A stretch of DNA of 64,000 nucleotides from Spirosoma sordidisoli (GTDB lineage Bacteria > Bacteroidota > Bacteroidia > Cytophagales > Spirosomataceae), in assembly GCF_004138325.1 (NCBI RefSeq), contig NZ_SBLB01000002.1, forward strand, positions 720,294 to 784,293. The letters are read 5' to 3'. This document shows positions 58,645-64,000 of the stretch, in pieces. The notes below the pieces were generated by a model that worked only from the letters and a program-made list of their open reading frames with translations, was not told the DNA's origin and searched no databases. Both the position numbers and the translations under genes were made by a program. Positions within the stretch are counted from its first letter, which is position 1. Every line of letters begins with the position of its first letter.

Positions 58645-60915
58645 ATGCGTTTCTTTCTGCTGGGAATGGCCCTATGGGCGGGCGTTCTGCCGTCCCGGGC
58701 TCAAACTGATACCCTTACTTCACAACCACCCCTAACCGATTCGATTCCGGCGAAACCGGTACCGGTTATCCGGGGCACCGTTGGCGAGCTGGTCAACGGA
58801 CAGCGTGTGCCTCTGGTGGGGGCAACCGTTCGCTGGCTTACGACGGGCGTGGGCACCGTCACCGATTCGGTTGGTCGGTTTTCACTGGCCGGGCCGTCGA
58901 TCCCGGCCCGGCTGCTGATTAGTTATGTCGGCTACCGTACGGATACGGTGGCGGTAACGGACCCGGCTGCGCTGGTCGTGGCAAGCCTGCGGGCCGAACA
59001 AACCCTGCAGGAGGTGACGGTATCGGGCGCGCCGGGGCAAATTGACCGGATGAACCCCATCCAGACCGAACTCATCACGCAGCGAACCCTGGCCAAGGCG
59101 GCCTGCTGTAATCTGTCAGAAAGCTTCGAAACGAATGCGTCGGTCAGTGTTTCCTACGCCGATGCCGTAACGGGCGCGCGTCAGATTCAGTTTCTGGGGT
59201 TGGGCGGTCAGTACGTCCAGACCAATGTCGAGAACATCCCGACGGTGCGGGGCCTGGCTACTACGTTCGGGCTGAACTACATTCCGGGTACCTGGATTAC
59301 GAGCATCGACGTCGGTAAAGGCGCCGGTTCGGTCGTGAATGGGTACGAGTCGATGAGCGGTCAGATGAACATTGAACTGCAGAAGCCCGATGATCCGAAC
59401 CGACTTTTCCTGAATGGCTACGTAAACAGTTTCGGCCGTCTCGAAGGCAACGTGAACTGGTCACAACCCCTCAGCCCGAAGTGGAGCGTTGGCGTGCTGG
59501 GCCATGCCAGCACCCTGCGTACCGAGATCGATCAGAATAACGACGGCTTCCGGGATCTGCCGTTCTATACGCAGCTGAACGGCGTTAACCGCTTTAAATA
59601 CACCTCCGACCGGTTTATGACCCAGTTCGGGGTCAAAGCGCTGTACGAAGACCGGGAAGGGGGGCAGCTGTCGCGCCTGGGTTCTTCCCGCTACCGGTTT
59701 GGTAACACGACCCGACGGCTGGAGTTTTTCTCCAAAACGGCCAAACTCTATCCGGAAAAACCGTACAAAGGCCTCGGGTTGATCCTGAACGCTCTTCATC
59801 ACGACCAGACGGCCAATTTTGGGTTCCGCCCCTATACAGGTCAGCAGCGAACCGTTTATGCCAACCTGATTTATCAGAGTATCATCGGCAACACCAACCA
59901 TACTTATAAAACGGGGGTAAGCTACCTGCTCGATGACTACCGCGAGCAGCTGGGCGCTACGCCCATGAACCGTACCGAGTCGGTGCCTGGCCTGTTTGCC
60001 GAGTACACCTATACTGATCCGGAGCGGCTGGTGCTGGTACTGGGCGGGCGGTTCGATTACCACAACCTGTTCGGAGCGCAGTGGACTCCGAGGGCGCACC
60101 TCAAGTATTCGTTCAGTCCGGACCTGACGCTGCGGGCCTCGGCGGGGCGGGGCTTCCGGGTACCCAACCTCTTTGCCGAAAACTTCGGGTATCTGGTCAG
60201 CTCGCGGGTTATCATCAATGATGCGCAGCTACGGCCCGAGGTGTCGTGGAATTACGGGGTCAGTCTGTCGCAGGATTTTCAGCTCTTCGGTAAAAAGGCC
60301 TCGCTGGTGCTGGATTACCACCGTACCGACTTCCGCGAACAGCTGGTGGTCGATGTGGAGCACCCGCGCGAACTGCACTTCCACAACCTGTACGGGAAGT
60401 CGTTTGCCAATAGTGTTCAGGCCGAGCTGAACTACCAGCCGTTCCGACGGACCGAGGTTAAGCTGGCTTACCGGCTGTTCGACGTAAGGCAGAGCATGAC
60501 CGTTCCTTCCGAAGATACGCTGCTGCTGCCCAAGATGATGATTCCCCGCGATCGGGTGCTGCTGAACGTTGGCTACGCGCTTCCGTATGACAAATGGAAG
60601 GTCGATGCAACCCTGCAATGGAACGGCCGTCGGCGGATTCCGTACCTGCGCGAGGGGCTTGATGCTGACTACAGCGATGTGCCGATCGAGTACGCGCCGA
60701 GCTACGTGAACCTGAATGCTCAGCTAAGCCGGGCGTTTCGGTCAGGCTGGGAGATTTACCTGGGCGGAGAGAACCTGACCGGATTTCGTCAGCTTTCGCC
60801 CATTGTGGCAGCCTCTGACCCGTTCGGGCCCGACTTCGATGCCAGTGCGCGCGTATGGGGGCCTATTACGGGGCGCATGGTTTATCTGGGCTTTCGATTC
60901 AAACCTCAACGATAA
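58645..60915 (+). CDS. TonB-dependent outer membrane receptor, probably metal (copper) related
   Basis: 756 residues. Signal peptide ending SRAQ; CarboxypepD_reg (about 40-115: GELVNGQRVPLVGATVRWLTTGVGTVTDSVGRFSL); plug with LQEVTVSGAPGQIDRMNP, CCNLSESFETNASVSVSYADAVTGARQIQFLG, NVENIPTVRGLATTFGLNYIPGTWITSIDVGKGAGSVVNGYESMSGQMNIEL. The CC pair in the plug is unusual. The barrel ends with the aromatic VYLGFRFKP. First large gene of the metal module, 6 bases before the regulator gene. Confidence 0.92.
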   Translation: MRFFLLGMALWAGVLPSRAQTDTLTSQPPLTDSIPAKPVPVIRGTVGELVNGQRVPLVGATVRWLTTGVGTVTDSVGRFSLAGPSIPARLLISYVGYRTDTVAVTDPAALVVASLRAEQTLQEVTVSGAPGQIDRMNPIQTELITQRTLAKAACCNLSESFETNASVSVSYADAVTGARQIQFLGLGGQYVQTNVENIPTVRGLATTFGLNYIPGTWITSIDVGKGAGSVVNGYESMSGQMNIELQKPDDPNRLFLNGYVNSFGRLEGNVNWSQPLSPKWSVGVLGHASTLRTEIDQNNDGFRDLPFYTQLNGVNRFKYTSDRFMTQFGVKALYEDREGGQLSRLGSSRYRFGNTTRRLEFFSKTAKLYPEKPYKGLGLILNALHHDQTANFGFRPYTGQQRTVYANLIYQSIIGNTNHTYKTGVSYLLDDYREQLGATPMNRTESVPGLFAEYTYTDPERLVLVLGGRFDYHNLFGAQWTPRAHLKYSFSPDLTLRASAGRGFRVPNLFAENFGYLVSSRVIINDAQLRPEVSWNYGVSLSQDFQLFGKKASLVLDYHRTDFREQLVVDVEHPRELHFHNLYGKSFANSVQAELNYQPFRRTEVKLAYRLFDVRQSMTVPSEDTLLLPKMMIPRDRVLLNVGYALPYDKWKVDATLQWNGRRRIPYLREGLDADYSDVPIEYAPSYVNLNAQLSRAFRSGWEIYLGGENLTGFRQLSPIVAASDPFGPDFDASARVWGPITGRMVYLGFRFKPQR

Positions 60916-60921
60916 CATACA

Positions 60922-61488
60922 ATGATACTGACCATCCGAAACATGGTGTGCGACCGTTGTAAGCGGGTCGTGCGGGAAGAACTCGAGAAACTGGGACTGA
61001 CCCTTACGCGCGTCGATCTGGGTGAAGCAGAACTTGATAATCTGCCGCCGGCGGTTTCGCTCGGTGAGGTCCGGCAGGCCCTGCTGGCGAACGGATTCGA
61101 CCTGATCGACGATCGCAAACAATTGCTGGTCGAGCATATCAAGGTGCTGCTCATCAACGAAATCCAGTATCTGAAAGGCGAGCGGCATGCCAACGAGAAC
61201 GTCTCGACATTTCTGGAGCGGAAACTCGGGTATGATTACTCGTACCTGAGCGGCTTGTTTTCGGCCAGTGAGGGCCAGACGGTCGAGAAGTACATCATTG
61301 CGCTCAAGATCGAAAAGGTAAAAGAGTGGCTGCGGTACGACGAGCTGACACTGACAGAAATGGCCTGGCGACTGAGCTACAGCAGCGTTCACCACCTGTC
61401 CAATCAGTTCAGGCAGGTGACGGGACAGACGCCGGGTCAGTTCAGGAAAGCGACGCAGGTTGACCGGCGGGCGCTGGATAGGCTGTAA
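60922..61488 (+). CDS. AraC-type regulator fused to an N-terminal HMA-like (CXXC) metal-sensing domain
   Basis: 188 residues. Residues 1-75 read as a ferredoxin-like HMA-type domain: MILTIRNMVCDRCKRVVREELEKLGLTLTRVDLG with C10-x-x-C13. Residues about 80-185 are an AraC HTH pair (VSTFLERKLGYDYSYLSGLFSASEGQTVEKYII and LTLTEMAWRLSYSSVHHLSNQFRQVTGQTPGQFRKA). A metal bound at the CXXC could change DNA binding. It begins 6 bases after the receptor stop and precedes the copper-storage gene, so it probably controls the module. This fused layout is known in Bacteroidota but I cannot tell how well studied it is. Confidence 0.88.
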   Translation: MILTIRNMVCDRCKRVVREELEKLGLTLTRVDLGEAELDNLPPAVSLGEVRQALLANGFDLIDDRKQLLVEHIKVLLINEIQYLKGERHANENVSTFLERKLGYDYSYLSGLFSASEGQTVEKYIIALKIEKVKEWLRYDELTLTEMAWRLSYSSVHHLSNQFRQVTGQTPGQFRKATQVDRRALDRL

Positions 61489-61578
61489 GTGGGTCGGTAA
61501 TTATGTAAAATCGGTAAGCACTCTGGCGAGTTATGCAGAAGAGACCAACGGTGGTCTCCCAACTCTCAACTGACGCCC

Positions 61579-61935
61579 ATGGAAACGATGCACCACGACC
61601 ACAAACACACCGACACCTGCTTTGAATGCGCCGAAGCCTGCGAACGCTGCGTCACCGCCTGTATCGAAATGGGCGACCGCGATAGCAAAGGGCATGACAT
61701 GACGGCCTGTATCAAGCTCTGCCGCGACTGCGCCGATATATGCACCCTCTGCGGTCGGCTGGAAGCGCGTGGCTCTGAGTTCATGCGCGACTTTATGGTA
61801 CTCTGCGCCGAAGTCTGCGAAGCCTGCGCCGACGAGTGCGAAAAACATGCGGCCCACCATGCCCACTGCAAAGCCTGCGCCGAAGCCTGCCGCAAATGCG
61901 CCGATGAATGCCGGGCTATGTCGGCCAATGCCTGA
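61579..61935 (+). CDS. Cys-rich four-helix copper-storage-like protein (Csp/DUF326)
   Basis: 118 residues with 19 cysteines, mostly spaced CxxC or CxxxC on helices (TCFECAEACERCVTAC, KLCRDCADICTLC, VLCAEVCEACADEC, HCKACAEACRKCADEC). This is the four-helix-bundle Csp pattern, in which cysteines point inward to hold Cu(I). N-terminal MHHDHKHTD adds His ligands. Cytosolic by absence of a signal. In the metal module between the regulator and the His/Met-rich outer membrane protein. Confidence 0.92.
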   Translation: METMHHDHKHTDTCFECAEACERCVTACIEMGDRDSKGHDMTACIKLCRDCADICTLCGRLEARGSEFMRDFMVLCAEVCEACADECEKHAAHHAHCKACAEACRKCADECRAMSANA

Positions 61936-61994
61936 TCGGTCGGATGGCCCTGCCCGTCGGGGCCATTCATGTTCTTACTTCGTTCACCAACGTA

Positions 61995-63455
61995 ATGAAA
62001 TACGCTTTTTATCTGTTTACTTTTTTACTGGCAGGCCGTAGCCTGGCTCAGCACCAGCACCACGAAGGAATGACCATGCCCACTCCGTCGTCGGCGGTCC
62101 AGGCCGATTCGGGCCGTACCGACCACTCCATGCACCAGACCGGTCAGCCTGGCATGGACGCGTCGATGAGCATGAGCCATTCCTTTTCGCGAAACCTGCC
62201 CATGAATCGAAACGGATCGGGTACCAGCTGGCACCCCGATCAGACGCCCCTGTATGCGTACATGAAACATACCGGCCCGGAGAACCGCCCCGGCTGGATG
62301 TATATGCTGCATTACAGCATCTTTCTGCGGCATACCAATCAGAACATCAACAACCCCGACGGCCGCGGCCGCGACAGCCAGTTCGATGCCCCGAACTGGT
62401 TTATGGGAATGGCCCAGCGAACTGTTGGCAAGCGGGGCCTGTTTCTGGCCCGTGCCATGCTGTCGCTGGACCCCGTTACGGTCGGCGCCGACGGGTACCC
62501 GTTACTTTTTCAGTCGGGCGAGAGCTACCGGGGGCAGCGGCTGGTAGACCGGCAGCACCAGCACGATCTGTTTTCGGAGTTGTCGGTTGCGTATAGCTAC
62601 GCCTTCAGCCCGAAGTCCGACGCCTTCATTTACGTGGGTTTTCCGGGTGAACCGGCACTGGGGCCGCCGGCGTTCATGCACCGGATTTCATCGTTCAACA
62701 ACCCCGATTCACCCCTGGGTCACCACTGGCACGACGCGACTCATATCACCTTCGGTGTGGTGACGGCGGGTTACCGGCTGGGTATTGCCAAGCTGGAAGC
62801 GTCTTCGTTTACGGGCCGTGAACCCGACGAAAAGCGGCTTGGGTTCGACCGACCACGGTTTGACAGCTACGCGTTTCGGTTTTCGGTCAATCCTTCGCCC
62901 ACACTCGCCCTGCAGGTGTCGCGTGGGTTTATAAAAAGCCCCGAAGCCGTCGAGCCCGACGAGGACGTTAACCGAACCACCGCTTCGGTACTGCACAGTA
63001 AACCGCTGGGCGGCCCCGATCGGTACGTAACCTCGGCACTGGTCTGGGGGTTGAACTCACACGATGGCGTCAACGAAAATGCGTATCTGGCCGAAACAAG
63101 CCTGCAACTGAATCGGGTGGCGCTATACGGTCGCTACGAGAACGTGACCAAATCGCAGGAGGAGCTGGGCATCAGCCACGACGAAACCCCCAACGGCGCC
63201 GGGGCGCATCGGCTGGTGAACGTCAACAACCTGACGCTCGGCATGAACTACCGGCTGATTCGACATCTGAACACCGATCTGGTGGCCGGGGCGCAGCTGA
63301 CTGCCAGTATGCCGGATCAATTTTTGCAGTCGTACTACGGGAAGCTACCCTTGTCCGGCCAGATCTACCTCCGGCTTACGCCCGCCGTGCTGCTGATGGG
63401 AGGTCGATCATCAACCGGGTCGATGAACCACGGCAACGGGCACCATTCTCACTAA
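61995..63455 (+). CDS. His/Met-rich outer membrane protein of the metal module
   Basis: 486 residues from the ATG at 61995 (MKYAFYLFTFLLAGRSLAQ); a longer reading would overlap the Csp gene. The mature N-terminus is rich in His and Met (QHQHHEGMTMPTPSS, DHSMHQTGQPGMDASMSMSHSF), a likely metal-binding tail. The rest (WMYMLHYSIFLRHTNQ, LFLARAMLSLDP, ATHITFGVVTAGYRLG, LALQVSRGFIKSPE, LGMNYRLIRHLNTDLVAG) has the alternating pattern of a beta-barrel. Not recognised as a named family. Probably binds or carries copper in the outer membrane. Confidence 0.8.
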   Translation: MKYAFYLFTFLLAGRSLAQHQHHEGMTMPTPSSAVQADSGRTDHSMHQTGQPGMDASMSMSHSFSRNLPMNRNGSGTSWHPDQTPLYAYMKHTGPENRPGWMYMLHYSIFLRHTNQNINNPDGRGRDSQFDAPNWFMGMAQRTVGKRGLFLARAMLSLDPVTVGADGYPLLFQSGESYRGQRLVDRQHQHDLFSELSVAYSYAFSPKSDAFIYVGFPGEPALGPPAFMHRISSFNNPDSPLGHHWHDATHITFGVVTAGYRLGIAKLEASSFTGREPDEKRLGFDRPRFDSYAFRFSVNPSPTLALQVSRGFIKSPEAVEPDEDVNRTTASVLHSKPLGGPDRYVTSALVWGLNSHDGVNENAYLAETSLQLNRVALYGRYENVTKSQEELGISHDETPNGAGAHRLVNVNNLTLGMNYRLIRHLNTDLVAGAQLTASMPDQFLQSYYGKLPLSGQIYLRLTPAVLLMGGRSSTGSMNHGNGHHSH

Positions 63456-63483
63456 ATTATCGTTATTTATTCACCATAAACCA

Positions 63484-63861
63484 ATGACAATCATGTTGCG
63501 TAACCTGTTTCTAACTGCCTTAACTACACTTGTGCTGGCCAGTGCCAGCTTCGCCGGGACGTCTGTCCGCGACGACAAGGAAAAAGAAGTCAAGATCAAA
63601 ACATCGGCTATCTGCGGCATGTGCAAAGCCCGCATCGAGCGGAACCTGGCGTTCGAGAAAGGCGTGAAAGATGCCAGTCTCGATGTAAAGTCGAAAGTAG
63701 TTACGATCCGGTATAATCCCGGCAAGACCGACGTTGCCCGGCTCAAGGCCAACATCAGCAAATCGGGCTACGACGCCGAGGACCTGCCGGCCGATCAGGC
63801 CAGCTACGATAAGTTGCCCAGCTGCTGTAAAAAAGGCACCGCTACCCACGACGATCACTAA
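63484..63861 (+). CDS. Secreted heavy-metal-associated (HMA) domain protein
   Basis: 125 residues. Signal peptide (LFLTALTTLVLASASFAG), then one HMA domain (VKIKTSAICGMCKARIERNLAFEKGVKDASLDVKSKVVTIRYNPGKTDVARLKANISKSGYDAE) with the metal pair in CGMC. A second cysteine pair SCCKK and His tail THDDH follow. Binds Cu(I) or a similar soft metal in the periplasm. Last gene of the metal module in the window. Confidence 0.92.
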   Translation: MTIMLRNLFLTALTTLVLASASFAGTSVRDDKEKEVKIKTSAICGMCKARIERNLAFEKGVKDASLDVKSKVVTIRYNPGKTDVARLKANISKSGYDAEDLPADQASYDKLPSCCKKGTATHDDH

Positions 63862-63955
63862 ACCGCAGGCTGCGTCAAACATGAGTCATCCCGAATTTTG
63901 AGTGATGGCAAAGACTACCATCAAGGCATTCGAGATAGCTACCCGTAACCGATAA

Positions 63956-63983
63956 ATCGGCACTGAAGCAGTTCGGTGCCGAT
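63956..63983. terminator. Hairpin downstream of the HMA gene
   Basis: aatcggcac and gtgccgatt form a 9-base stem with a ten-base loop near the right window edge. No T-run follows in what can be seen. Confidence 0.4.
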
Positions 63984-64000
63984 TGCCGGTTCTGGGTACC

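Noticed and set aside
1..64000. tRNA, rRNA, integrase, transposase or cas genes
   Set aside because: None recognised on either strand; the accessory look of 20-23.6 kb rests only on repeats and pseudogenes.

Overview
The window comes from a GC-rich member of the Bacteroidota, most likely Cytophagales (Spirosoma-like). The evidence is SusC/SusD pairs, CarboxypepD_reg-plug TonB receptors, LytTR two-component pairs, DUF4494, the HYC_CC_PP family, and TTTG/TAnnTTTG promoters without strong ribosome sites. Genus is inference. I see no rRNA, tRNA, integrase or transposase.

Layout. 1-7.2 kb (minus): a TPR histidine kinase/LytTR regulator operon running into an amidohydrolase and a left-truncated SgcJ-like gene, then two secreted lipoproteins. 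7.3-10.1 kb: a decaying patch with a SAM methyltransferase, a deleted second copy of it, an SDR pseudogene, a SnoaL-like gene and an AraC regulator. 10.1-12.6 kb (plus): a sugar-acid dehydratase (IlvD/Edd) and SDR pair. 12.6-19.6 kb (minus): DJ-1/PfpI, DMT exporter, LRR protein, M16 protease, LytTR regulator. 20-23.6 kb: a DUF2975/XRE/membrane-protein operon, a Kazal lipoprotein and a CRISPR array without cas genes, flanked by a decayed direct copy of the tail of the neighbouring receptor gene. 23.6-28.6 kb (minus): ECF sigma operon, Arg/Gly-rich secreted protein and outer-membrane beta-barrel. 28.7-34.3 kb (minus): TolC/MFP/ABC efflux operon ending in a histidine kinase. 34.5-35.9 kb: CsbD and a flavin monooxygenase.

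36.1-52.4 kb (plus) is the centrepiece, a LacI-controlled sugar/sugar-acid locus. It encodes three enolase-superfamily dehydratases that all carry twin-arginine signals, a SusC/SusD pair, a mutarotase-like protein, a PQQ dehydrogenase with an inserted cytochrome c, KDGal kinase, KDPGal aldolase and an ACS-family MFS carrier. Together they suggest uptake across the outer membrane, oxidation and dehydration in the periplasm, import of the keto-deoxy acid, then phosphorylation and cleavage to pyruvate and glyceraldehyde-3-phosphate (De Ley-Doudoroff type).

52.4-58 kb holds housekeeping genes (DUF2147, thioesterase, M3 peptidase, YceI, DUF4494). 58.1-63.9 kb (plus) is a metal (probably copper) module: HYC_CC_PP protein, TonB receptor, an HMA-like/AraC regulator, a Cys-rich copper-storage-like protein, a His/Met-rich outer-membrane protein and a secreted HMA protein.
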